Part shown: positions 18,277-27,191 of the stretch, piece after piece
Numbering within the stretch: position 1 is the stretch's first letter
Layout of the letters: every line of letters starts with the position of its first letter
Assembly: GCA_964020085.1 (NCBI GenBank)
Contig: OZ026598.1
Location: 24,539,506 to 24,603,505, forward strand
DNA length: 64,000 bases
Source: Micromussa lordhowensis
Lineage: Eukaryota > Cnidaria > Anthozoa > Scleractinia > Lobophylliidae
Direction of reading: 5' to 3'
Notes under the pieces: model-generated
Told to the model about the DNA's origin: nothing
Database searches by the model: none
The model's input: the letters and a program-made list of their open reading frames with translations, nothing else
Made by a program: the position numbers and the translations under genes

Positions 18277-18999
18277 ATGACTGAATTACATCAAATTTCT
18301 GTCACACTTTCTGAAGGACAAAAACGAAAACTATCTAATGCTTACAGAAACAGAGAAGAAATAAGTTTACGCTTAAGTAAAAATGCGTTAAGTGGTTCCG
18401 ATGTTCTTATGGTACCAATGAATACTGTTAAGAGACTCGCTAAGGCCAAAACAGCTAATCGAGGAATGGTAATTACTATATCAAAGTATAATATCAGGCG
18501 TCAATCTGGGTCTGGTATCTTTAGCTCAATATTGCCAGTATTAAAGAATGTAGCACCAACTATCGGTAAAACACTAGGATTGTCTGCTCTAGCAGGGTTA
18601 GCTTCTGAAGGTGCTAGTCAAATAGTTAAGAAAATTAGTGGCGGACAAATGTATCAAGTACCAAATAATAAACTATTTATGTTAGCTCAATTGGGTGATC
18701 TACTGACTAAAGGACAAATAGGAGATTTAGCCCGAGCTCATAAAGGTGGAGAAGACTTACTTTTCCGACTGACACAACGACAAGTAGGTAATGGTATTGG
18801 AACGTTAATAGCTAGTATTGGTATTCCAATGATTCTTGATGCATTAAAAGGAGGAAGTATAAAAGGAAGAGGAGGTCCTAGAATGGGGAAATCGGATGGA
18901 GGAGGAGGTCCTCGTATGGGAATGCCTATGGCTCCACCACCTTTTATTGGGACATGGGGCAGGGGAGGAAAAAAAAAAAAAAAAGGTAAAAAAGCCTAA
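18277..18999 (+). CDS. Membrane-active virion protein (240 aa)
   Basis: The N-terminal 75 residues form a basic head. GSG at 78-80 is followed by a hydrophobic, helix-prone segment (IFSSILPVLKNVAPTIG, then Leu/Ala/Gly-rich to about 118) typical of peptides that disrupt membranes. A second hydrophobic patch (about 168-185) and a Gly/Arg/Pro tail lead into a lysine run. Cleavage after GSG would free the membrane-active part, as in adenovirus pVI. The gene ends in a 16-A tract (18969-18984), and the protease follows in the +1 frame. Start context AATATATA-ATG. Confidence 0.7.
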   Translation: MTELHQISVTLSEGQKRKLSNAYRNREEISLRLSKNALSGSDVLMVPMNTVKRLAKAKTANRGMVITISKYNIRRQSGSGIFSSILPVLKNVAPTIGKTLGLSALAGLASEGASQIVKKISGGQMYQVPNNKLFMLAQLGDLLTKGQIGDLARAHKGGEDLLFRLTQRQVGNGIGTLIASIGIPMILDALKGGSIKGRGGPRMGKSDGGGGPRMGMPMAPPPFIGTWGRGGKKKKKGKKA

Positions 19000-19018
19000 A
19001 TTCCATAAAGATATCCCA

Positions 19019-19450
19019 ATGAGTAATTTTGATCTTTTAGATTGGTGTAAATACTTGAAGATACCTATCAAAAATGTCCTAAGCAGAGATCAGACTGTAC
19101 CTCATAATCATAAGTTAGCGCTTTTTATTTATAATTTAGAACCTCATTATATGAGTGGTAGTCATTGGGTTACAACCTATGTTCGTGATGGAACAATAAA
19201 TTACTTTGACTCTTTTGGTATGCCACCTTTTCAAGAGTTGGTACACCATGCAAAAGAGAAAAACTTAAATTTATTACACCAAAACCAGCAAATACAGAAT
19301 CTCTATACTACAACCTGTGGCTATTTTTGCTTGTATTTCTTGAATGAAATGCATAAAGGAGTCGATTATTTCGATTTATTGCAAGTTTTTAGCTTTGACA
19401 CAGAAGAGAATGAAAAATTCATAGAAAACTATTTTAAACTATTGCTTTGA
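19019..19450 (+). CDS. Adenain-like cysteine protease (143 aa)
   Basis: Catalytic residues fit the adenovirus/Ulp1 (C5) pattern: H49 in GSHWV, D64 in YFDSFG, Q93 and C100 in TTCGYFC, with the Gln-Cys spacing of 7 as in adenain. It matures capsid proteins, probably at the Gly-x-Gly sites of its neighbours. It is one of few element genes with no ATAT core at its ATG. Its +1 frame is open upstream through the poly-A tract (from at least 18896), so it may be made partly as a frameshift fusion with the membrane-active protein. Its last 12 bases overlap the convergent gene. Confidence 0.9.
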   Translation: MSNFDLLDWCKYLKIPIKNVLSRDQTVPHNHKLALFIYNLEPHYMSGSHWVTTYVRDGTINYFDSFGMPPFQELVHHAKEKNLNLLHQNQQIQNLYTTTCGYFCLYFLNEMHKGVDYFDLLQVFSFDTEENEKFIENYFKLLL

Positions 19451-19672
19451 GGACTTCTGCAACGTCAGGTGCGCGAAAGGAGTTATATTTTGTTGGATTT
19501 GTTTGATTTGTCGGATTTTTTTTAAATCTCGTTTCAAACTATTTCTCAGATTTCTCACTCTTTTAGTTTCTCCAGAACAACATAAAAAGGCAATTTTTCT
19601 ATAAAGAAGTTTGTAATGTTTATACATCGCTTCTATTCTACGTATTTCATTGTCAATTTCAATTTCTTCCAT
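19439..19672 (-). CDS. Small basic coiled-coil protein (77 aa), unknown
   Basis: The chosen start at 19672 is preceded by TTATATA. The longer frame upstream of it codes only for Tyr/Phe-rich low-complexity sequence. The protein is helical and rich in Lys/Arg/Ile, with two adjacent Cys. It is the only leftward gene in the right half and overlaps the protease 3' end by 12 bases. The element 2 locus is outside the window, so conservation cannot be checked here. Confidence 0.55.
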   Translation of the reverse strand: MEEIEIDNEIRRIEAMYKHYKLLYRKIAFLCCSGETKRVRNLRNSLKRDLKKIRQIKQIQQNITPFAHLTLQKSSKQ

Positions 19673-19705
19673 TATATAATAATAAAAAAAATAATTATAA
19701 TATAG

Positions 19706-19942
19706 ATGAAAAGCTATTGTGTAAAACAACGAAAACAGACAGAGTGCGTTCCTGGTTCAGAAAGGGTTGTACAGACAAGAAATGGTCGTGCCATGATGAA
19801 ATGTAAATGCGCAGAATGTGGGATAACAAAAACTAAATTTGTTAAGTCAGGTACGGTAGGAAGAGGTAGAAAAGGAAAAGGGCTATTACTGGGTAAAAAC
19901 AGTCCATTTAAGGGAATTCCCCTCATAGGAGCTATATTATAG
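19706..19942 (+). CDS. Basic Cys-cluster virion-core-like peptide (78 aa)
   Basis: Residues 1-40 contain C5, C14, C33, C35 and C38, the same spacing as the N terminus of the PLA2 protein that follows. Basic GRGRKGKG at 52-59 is followed by a hydrophobic C-terminal stretch (LLLGKN to IPLIGAIL). Gly-x-Gly before a hydrophobic residue again fits a protease site. The plan recalls small basic core peptides such as adenovirus pX/mu; this is inference. Start context AATATAG-ATG. Confidence 0.6.
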   Translation: MKSYCVKQRKQTECVPGSERVVQTRNGRAMMKCKCAECGITKTKFVKSGTVGRGRKGKGLLLGKNSPFKGIPLIGAIL

Positions 19943-19999
19943 TAAAGGAACTTTGTTAACAATAGATTAACATATATTTATTATAATATTAATTAATAT

Positions 20000-20743
20000 A
20001 TGTTATCTTATTGCGTTCGACAAAGAAAAAGGACAGAATGTGTACCTAATTCTGAAACTTTTGTAATTACAAAAAATGGTAGAAATGCAATGCGATGTAT
20101 TTGTGCTGAATGTGGAATTACAAAATTTCGTTTTATATCTAAAGCGGAAATGCAAGGAAGCGGTTTTGATGAACTAATTGTCAAAGGGTTGGCTGCTGGT
20201 GCAAAAGGATTGTACAACCTAGGTAGAAGGGGAGCTAGTCGAGCAATAAAATCTGACTATGTAAAAGACAAAGTTAAAGGCATTGGTAAAAGGTATTTGA
20301 ATAGAGCAATTGACTCTCTGGCTGATGATATTTCTAAAAAAATCAGTGGAAGGGGAAGGGGAAGGGGTCTTGATATTCATAAAGCAATAGGTAAGTTACC
20401 TAAACCGAAAGCTGGTTGGACTTTACCAGGACACAAATATACTGGTCCTTACAATGATTTAGAACGACAAGTAAAATGGGATCGTGATACTGGACAAATC
20501 TATGAAATCTATGATCAGCCAACAGGTAAGACAGATGCTATAGCCATGCAACACGATGTTGATTACTCAGTATGTGCTGATAAGGGAGGTAATGTAAAAT
20601 CATGTAAAAATGCGGCTGACAAGAAAATGGTCCGAGCTCTAGATGCAATTCCCTGGAATGAGAGACAGTGGGGTCATTGGTTGGCTAGAAGCACTATTAA
20701 TACAAAGCAAAAACTTGGTTTAGGAGTAAAAAAAAAACGCTAA
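20000..20743 (+). CDS. PLA2-domain virion protein (247 aa)
   Basis: N-terminal Cys domain shared with the preceding gene (C5, C14, C33, C35, C38), then MQGSG at 51-55 (a good adenain-type site), a helical linker with ISGRGRGRG at 116-123, and a phospholipase A2 domain of the parvovirus VP1u type: YTGPYNDL at 147-154 (calcium-loop-like) and HDVDYS at 185-190 (catalytic His-Asp). Such domains help virions leave endosomes. The gene ends in a 10-A tract (20728-20737) and the integrase lies in the +1 frame. Start context TTAATAT-ATG. Confidence 0.85.
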   Translation: MLSYCVRQRKRTECVPNSETFVITKNGRNAMRCICAECGITKFRFISKAEMQGSGFDELIVKGLAAGAKGLYNLGRRGASRAIKSDYVKDKVKGIGKRYLNRAIDSLADDISKKISGRGRGRGLDIHKAIGKLPKPKAGWTLPGHKYTGPYNDLERQVKWDRDTGQIYEIYDQPTGKTDAIAMQHDVDYSVCADKGGNVKSCKNAADKKMVRALDAIPWNERQWGHWLARSTINTKQKLGLGVKKKR

Positions 20744-21686
20744 AAATTTAGACACATGGGAAGCGCTAGCTAATGAGTTACACAAACCTATAAAACGAAA
20801 TTTTACCAAGCGAAGAGTCATTGCACATAATGTAGATGACATCTGGTGTTCAGACTTAGTTGATATGCAAAAGCTTAGCAAATGGAATCGAGGTTATAAA
20901 TATCTACTAATGGTCTTAGACCTTTTCAGTAAATATGGTTGGATAGTACCTCTAAAGACAAAAACAGGTTTAGAAGTCTCTAAAGCGTTTGAAAGCTTAT
21001 TTTTCTCTAATAAGCCTAAAATGTTATGGGTAGACAAAGGAAAAGAATATTATAACAAAAATGTGTTGGATCTCTTATCTAAGGATAAGATAAAGGTCTA
21101 TTCCACTGAAAACGAAGAGAAATCAGCAGTTTGTGAGAGATGGAATAGAACTATCAAAGATAAAATGTATAAGAGATTCACTATGCAAAACAATACAGTC
21201 TACGTTGACATACTTCCGAAAATACTCGCATCTTACAACAACAGCCGACATAGATCAATAGGAATGACGCCTATCCAAGCTAGAAAACCTGAAAACTATG
21301 GAAAAGTTTATTTTAATTTATATGGTGATTTAGCGAGAGACAATAAAAAGAATTATAAACCAGCATTTGTGATAGGTGATAGAGTCCGAATAAGCAAATA
21401 CAAAAGGGTGACCTTTGATAAAGGCTATACTCCTAATTGGACTGAAGAAGTTTTCATCATAGACGAAATTAGATTCACTAATCCTATTACTTATAAGATA
21501 AAAGACTTAAATGGTGAAGTGATTAAGGGTACTTTCTACAGAGAAGAGTTACAAAAGACAGATCAAGAGGTCTATAGAATAGAGAAAATTATCAGAAAGT
21601 CAAAAGGAAAAGCATTAGTCAAATGGAAAGGTTACCCAGACGAATTTAACAGTTGGGTGCCAGCTGAGGATTTAAAAAATTTATAA
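20730..21686 (+). CDS. Retroviral-type integrase with C-terminal chromodomain, +1 frame to PLA2 gene
   Basis: The open region begins inside the A tract; an in-frame TAA at 20727-20729 blocks it further upstream. It encodes an N-terminal basic region, the first catalytic Asp in WCSDLVDM (codon 20853-20855), the second Asp in VDKGKEYY, and Glu about 33 residues later in CERWNRT: a D,D,E catalytic core. A chromodomain (KIIRKSKGKALVKWKGYP onward) ends it. It inserts element DNA and makes the 6-bp duplication. The first in-frame ATG (20865) lies after the first catalytic Asp, so a protein starting there would be inactive. Either a +1 frameshift joins it to PLA2 or the junction is mutated. Confidence 0.9.
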   Translation, partial: KKNAKNLDTWEALANELHKPIKRNFTKRRVIAHNVDDIWCSDLVDMQKLSKWNRGYKYLLMVLDLFSKYGWIVPLKTKTGLEVSKAFESLFFSNKPKMLWVDKGKEYYNKNVLDLLSKDKIKVYSTENEEKSAVCERWNRTIKDKMYKRFTMQNNTVYVDILPKILASYNNSRHRSIGMTPIQARKPENYGKVYFNLYGDLARDNKKNYKPAFVIGDRVRISKYKRVTFDKGYTPNWTEEVFIIDEIRFTNPITYKIKDLNGEVIKGTFYREELQKTDQEVYRIEKIIRKSKGKALVKWKGYPDEFNSWVPAEDLKNL

Positions 21687-21728
21687 AAATTATTTAAAAA
21701 AATTAGAATATTATAAATAATTATATAG

Positions 21729-21938
21729 ATGGAAAAAACAGAAGAACAATTGAAACGAGAAAAATGGAACAAAATTACAAATGAGAGACTGAAAAATACT
21801 GAATGGTACTGTGATGTATGTGGAAATGGAAAAAATTACACTTATAGAGGAAAATATATGCATCTAAAGACAAAGAAACATGAGCGTAACATTCTAAAAT
21901 ACACTAATCCAGTTACTGGTACACTAATTGATTTATAA
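21729..21938 (+). CDS. Small U1-type C2H2 zinc-finger protein (69 aa)
   Basis: A single finger, WYCDVCGNGKNYTYRG then YMHLKTKKHE, has the C-x2-C and H-x5-H spacing of matrin/U1-type zinc fingers. A close relative of this finger forms the N terminus of PolB next door, so the gene looks like a partial duplicate of it. It may bind nucleic acid and assist replication. Start context TTATATAG-ATG. Confidence 0.7.
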   Translation: MEKTEEQLKREKWNKITNERLKNTEWYCDVCGNGKNYTYRGKYMHLKTKKHERNILKYTNPVTGTLIDL

Positions 21939-21994
21939 TAAATAAAAAATTAAGAATTTAAAAAAAAAAATTAGACATATATTATTATATATAG

Positions 21995-24900
21995 ATGGAT
22001 TTTAAAGTTAAAATTAAACCCAAAAAGATATCTGTGGACACATTACCAAAACCATCTCATTGGTATTGTAATACATGCAAGAAAAAATATTCAAAAGGGG
22101 GAAAATATCAGCATTTAAAGACAGATTTTCATAAGCTTAATGAAGCAAAAAAAGGTCCGCAAGGTCAGCCACTACCAGCCCCACCTGTCAACCCACAACC
22201 ACGAAGATCTAAGAAACATGGAGATTATGTTGAAAATCGACTAATCCGATCAATTGCAGAAAGGAGACTAAGGGACTCATACCTTGGAGGTACTTTAATA
22301 GATGATCCGATAAGTCCCTCAGTCAATTTACCAGAACCATTAAGACCTACTGAATATAGACCAGCCCCACCAGTACCAAAACCACGCACAAAACCACCAG
22401 CAGCTCCAGTGCCTTTACCGAGGCTAAAAATAATAAGACCTATAAAACCTGTACCTACAAGACTTCAAAGAAACGTTAAAAATGTGATTGATCAAATCGC
22501 TCCATATTATAGACCTGAAACTATAAGAGAATTCAGAAGAAATTTGAAATTTATCCCTAAAGACATCACTATTACTGAGCGATCCAATGCATTAAGAGGT
22601 AATGTTCAATCTTATGATGTACAAATTGTCAATAGAAATGACCCATCAATACAGTTAAGTAGCACTAAACGAGAAATATTTGATCTTTTAATGCGATCAT
22701 TATCAGATAGAAGGGGTTTTAAATACAATACTACACTAAGGGTTCGATTATCAAAGAGTACTGAGGATGGTGTCATTTACCGAGAACCCTATTTTAACGC
22801 TGGCCCTTTTACGGTTACCAATAGAATAGATATAGAAGTGAGTATCGATGAAGGTATTGAAAGAATTTTAGAGTTAATAGCTGTTTGGCTCTCTGAAGGT
22901 TCTGGTTGGGTATTCCAATCGGTACTTTCACATATCATTAATATTGTCTCTTACTTTCCATTAAGAGGATCATCATATATTGAACTACCTGAGGAACTAC
23001 GTAACCCTATGAAGGGTTTAATCAATCCCAAAAATACAGACAATAAATGTTTCCTATGGTGTCATAATAGGCATTTAAATCCACTTATAGTTCATCCGGA
23101 AAGAATAACCAAGGCAGATCGAGAATCTGTCAAACGGTTAGATTACACTGGTATCACTTTTCCAGTCACTGTAAAAGATATTTATAAGATTGAAAAGCAA
23201 AATAAGATTAATATCTGTGTATTTGGTTATGATGGAGAAGCTTATCCTATCAGAATATCAGAAACTAATTTTACAGACCACTTGGAATTACTATAGATTG
23301 AAGAAGGAGACAAGAGCCACTATGTGCTCATCAAGGATTTAGATCGATTTATGTTTTCATTCAATGATCACAAAGAAAAGAAATATTTTTGTTTGCGTTG
23401 TCTACATTGTTGTAGTTCTGCTAGTGTCCTAGAAGATCACAAGCAAGATTGCATGCTCCTTAATGGAGCTCAAGCGATAAAGATGCCCGAGGCAGGATCA
23501 AAAATTTATTTTAAAAATCACAAAAAAATGTTACCTGCACCTTTCGTAATTTACGCTGATTTTGAATCAATCACAGAAAAAATAGACGGTTGCCTACCTA
23601 GTGATGATAAATCTTACACTAGTACTTATCAAAGTCATAAGGCTTGTAGTTACGGATATAAATTAGTCTGTAGATATGATAATAGTTATTCCAAACCAGT
23701 AGAAATATACCGTGGAGAAGATTGTATCGAAAAATTTATCATGAAAATGTTGAGTGAAGTAAAAGATTGTATAAAAATAGTTATAGAACATTTCCAGAAA
23801 CCATTAGTTATGACTGATAAAAATGAAACACATTTCCAAAATTCTACTATATGTCATATTTGTGAGAGAAAATTTAATGAAGAAAAAGATAAAGATAAAC
23901 CTTCAAAACAAAAAGTTAGAGATCACTGCCATATTACAGGTAAATATCGTGGTGCTGCTCATAGTAATTGTAATCTTAAATGGTCTATTAGTGCAGAAAA
24001 TTTAAAAATTCCAGTAATATTTCATAATCTTAAAGGTTATGACTGCCATTTTATCATGCAAAATATTGGTCATTTAATAAGACAAGATTTTAATATTAAT
24101 GTTGATGTTATAGCAAGTAATTTTGAGAAATATATTGGCTTTAGACTAGGTAATTATTTGACTTTCATTGACAGTTTTTCATTTATGAGTCAGAGTTTAG
24201 ATCGACTAAGCAGTAATTTAAGTGATAATGCATTCTTTTATTCAAAGAAAGCTTTTCCAAATGATGATCAATTTAGATTAATAAAGCGAAAAGGTGTTTA
24301 CCCTTATGATTACATGGACTCATTCCAGCGATTCAGTGAGAAGTCTTTACCAGCAAGAGAAGATTTTTATAGTATTTTGAATGATACAAATATTTCAGAG
24401 AGTGACTATGAGCACGCAAAACAAGTATGGAGTGAATTCCAAATTAAAGACTTAGGTGATTATCATGATTTATATTTGCGTACAGATGTTCTACTATTAG
24501 CGGATGTATTTGAAAATTTCAGAACTATATGTTTGAAGGACTATGGGCTAGATCCTTGTCATTATTATTCAGCGCCTGGGTTATCATGGGATGCATTACT
24601 CCGAATGACAAAAATAAATCTAGACTTAATTTCAGATTTAGATCAACAACTATTCATTGAAAAGGGAATGAGAGGTGGTATTAGTAATATTACTCATAGA
24701 CATGCTGTTGCAAACAACAAGTATATGAAGTGTTATAATCCAGAAGATGAAAGTAGTTATTTAATGTATTTAGATGCAAATAATCTTTATGGATGGGCTA
24801 TGTCACAGTCACTTCCAACTAAAGATTTTAAATGGATTAACTCTGAAGATTTCATCTTAGAAAATTACAAAAATAATACAAAAAAAGGTGCCATTTTAGA

Positions 24901-26017
24901 AGTAGATTTAGAATATCCAGAAGAGCTACACGATTTGCATAATGATTATCCATTAGCACCAGAAAAGATTTTAATCACTGATAATATGTTATCAAAGTAT
25001 TGCAAAGATTTAAAAGAAAAAGAAAATATTAGCAGTGGTAGAGTTCACAAGTTGGTTCCTAATCTAAAGAATAAAGAAAAGTATGTATTACATTACAAAA
25101 ATTTACAGCTTTATTTATCTCTTGGTATGAAGTTGAAAAAGGTTCACAGAGTCTTAGAATTTACTCAGAAACCTTGGATGAAACCTTATATTGATTTTAA
25201 CACAAAAAAAAGAACAAATGCTAAGAATAGTTTTGAAAAAGACTTCTTTAAACTAATGAATAATTCAGTTTTTGGCAAAACTATGGAAAACCTAAGAAAA
25301 AGATCTAATATCAAATTAGAAACTGATCCGGATCATTTATTGAAATTGACAAGGCAACCAATGTATGTTTCTAGTAAAATATTTGATGAAAATTTAGTTG
25401 GGGTACAAATGAAAAAGGCTAGACTAGTCTTAGATAAACCCTCTTATGTTGGATTCTCTATTCTAGATCTAAGTAAAACATTAATGTATGACTTCCATTA
25501 CAACTATATCAGAAAAAAATACCCTGATGCAAAGTTACTTTTTACTGATACTGATTCTTTATTTTACCATATAAAAGCAGAAGATCTTTATAGTGATTTA
25601 TATAAAGATAAAGAAAGGTTTGACAATAGTGATTATCCCAAATCGTCAGAGTTCTTTTTTGCAGAAAATAAAAAAGTAATTGGTAAATTCAAAGATGAAG
25701 CAGCTGGTGATCCAATCACTGAATTTGTTGGTCTAAAAAGTAAAATGTATAGTTACAAGACAGAAAACAAGGAAAACAAGACTGCTAAAGGTGTCAAGAA
25801 GAATGTCATTAAGAGTGAATTATCTCTCTCTGATTATCGTGATACCTTACAAAAATGTAATACTATGAGGCATAAGATGCGAACTATCCGGTCAGAGTAT
25901 CATCAGATATCTAGTTACCAAATTAATAAAGTATCATTATCACCTTTTGATGATAAAAGATATATTTTAGATGATGGTATCAGTAGTTATGCATATGGAA
26001 ATTTTAATATTTCATAA
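21995..26017 (+). pseudogene. Protein-primed family B DNA polymerase, interrupted by in-frame TAG
   Basis: The frame spans 1340 codons with one stop (TAG at 23294-23296, codon 434) before the catalytic part. Order: U1-type finger (C25, C28, H40, H46), Pro-rich linker (about 55-140), conserved N-terminal region, a second zinc finger near 466-486, Exo I ADFES near 521-525, an endonuclease-VII-like Cys/His motif (620-659: CHIC, then DHCH, then C), Exo II GYD near 681-683, Exo III YLRTD near 827-831, motif A DANNLYG near 927, motif B NNSVFG near 1089, motif C DTDS near 1185. It would copy the linear genome from a terminal protein. The frame on both sides of the TAG is otherwise intact, so the stop looks recent. 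Readthrough cannot be excluded. Confidence 0.93.
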
Positions 26018-26022
26018 TATAT

Positions 26023-26163
26023 ATGCCTGTCCCTAATTTTAAAAAATTTTTAACTGAAGACCCACTTCATGATACTGATAGTAGTGACAGTGATTATAAT
26101 CCTGATTCAGATGAGGAATCGACGAGCAGTGAGGAATCAACGAGCAGTGAGAGTGAAGATTAA
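26023..26163 (+). CDS. Acidic Ser/Asp/Glu peptide (46 aa)
   Basis: ATG at 26023 is preceded by ATAATATAT and lies 5 bases after the PolB stop. The product has a short basic N terminus (NFKKFL) and an acidic remainder rich in DSD, DEES and TSSE units that look like casein-kinase-2 sites. Stop at 26161-26163. It resembles the acidic tails of DNA-mimic or transcription-acting viral peptides, but no function can be assigned. Too short to score on coding statistics; the start context is the main support. Confidence 0.5.
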   Translation: MPVPNFKKFLTEDPLHDTDSSDSDYNPDSDEESTSSEESTSSESED

Positions 26164-26195
26164 TCTACTTTAAAGAATAAAGTATATTAATTATT

Positions 26196-27185
26196 ATGAT
26201 GAACAAAGAGACCATTGGCAATCTACATCGTCAAAAACTTTCAGAAATTGTTCTCAAAGAAAAAAAAATACCAGATTTAAAAAAAAAAATTCTAAATTTA
26301 TCCATCAAAAAAGATTATTCTAGAATTGATCAAATTGAACAAATAAGGTTACAAAATGAAATAAATGATATCAAAAATCTTCGTACTAGTTATTTATTAA
26401 AGAATGCTATTTTACTTTTTTTACATACAGAAAATAGAGCAAAACATTTTGTTGTTGATAATTCTTATTATAAAAGGTATAAATATAATATCTTCCCTGA
26501 TGAACTACAATACAGTGAAAATAATATAAATGAAGATAATTATTGTTATACATGTGAAAAATTTCGAGTATTGAACATCGATGAAGGGATAAGTACTTGT
26601 CTAAGTTGTGGAATAAGCATAAATGTCTCAACAAATCCAGAAAAATCATCTATAAAAACCGCAGAAAATGATTACAAAAGATATAATCATTTTTGTGACT
26701 GTTTAGCCAATATCCAAGGCAAAGAAAGTTTTAAAGTCTCAGAAGATGTTATTAATAATATTTTCAAAGAAATCATTCGTGAAAGGATGGAAAATTCTTT
26801 GGAAAAGTTAACAGAAGCAGATATTAAAAGATATCTTAAAAAACATCGTAAATTACGTTATTATAATCATGCCACACAAATTTTGTATCGAATAACAAAA
26901 ATACCTCCATTACAAATGACTTCTATAATGGAAGAAAAAATGAAAATGAGGTTTTTACAAATTCAGGAGCCATTTGAATTATTTAAAGGTAAAAATAGAA
27001 GAAATTTCTTTTCCTATTCATATATCATTTATAAATTTTGTCAAATACTTGGATATAATGAATTTTTACCAAAGCTAAAATTGTATAAAGATCGTTTAAA
27101 ACTCTATGAACTTGATAAAATTTGGAAAAAAATCTGTGAACATCTAGGTGGTGAGAACGCTGGTTGGAAATTTATCATGTCTTAA
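26196..27185 (+). CDS. VLTF3-like late transcription factor (329 aa)
   Basis: A helical, Lys-rich N-terminal part (1-75) precedes a zinc ribbon (C117, C120, C135, C138), then the poxvirus late transcription factor 3 pattern: YKRYNHFCDCLANIQG, LTEADIKRYLKKHRKLRYY, then IPPLQMTSIMEEK, FFSYSYIIYKFCQ and a final WKKICEHLG. In large DNA viruses this protein activates late genes. It is the last gene, stopping 6 bases before the right terminal repeat. AAAGTATATTAATTATT precedes its start. The ATATA-type start contexts of the other genes may be its target; that is inference. Confidence 0.85.
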   Translation: MMNKETIGNLHRQKLSEIVLKEKKIPDLKKKILNLSIKKDYSRIDQIEQIRLQNEINDIKNLRTSYLLKNAILLFLHTENRAKHFVVDNSYYKRYKYNIFPDELQYSENNINEDNYCYTCEKFRVLNIDEGISTCLSCGISINVSTNPEKSSIKTAENDYKRYNHFCDCLANIQGKESFKVSEDVINNIFKEIIRERMENSLEKLTEADIKRYLKKHRKLRYYNHATQILYRITKIPPLQMTSIMEEKMKMRFLQIQEPFELFKGKNRRNFFSYSYIIYKFCQILGYNEFLPKLKLYKDRLKLYELDKIWKKICEHLGGENAGWKFIMS

Positions 27186-27191
27186 AAATCA

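Noticed and set aside
18896..19018. Upstream extension of the protease frame starting MEEEV
   Set aside because: As an independent start it is unlikely because it overlaps the Gly-rich tail of the previous gene in another frame. It is kept only as the open +1 frame relevant to slippage.
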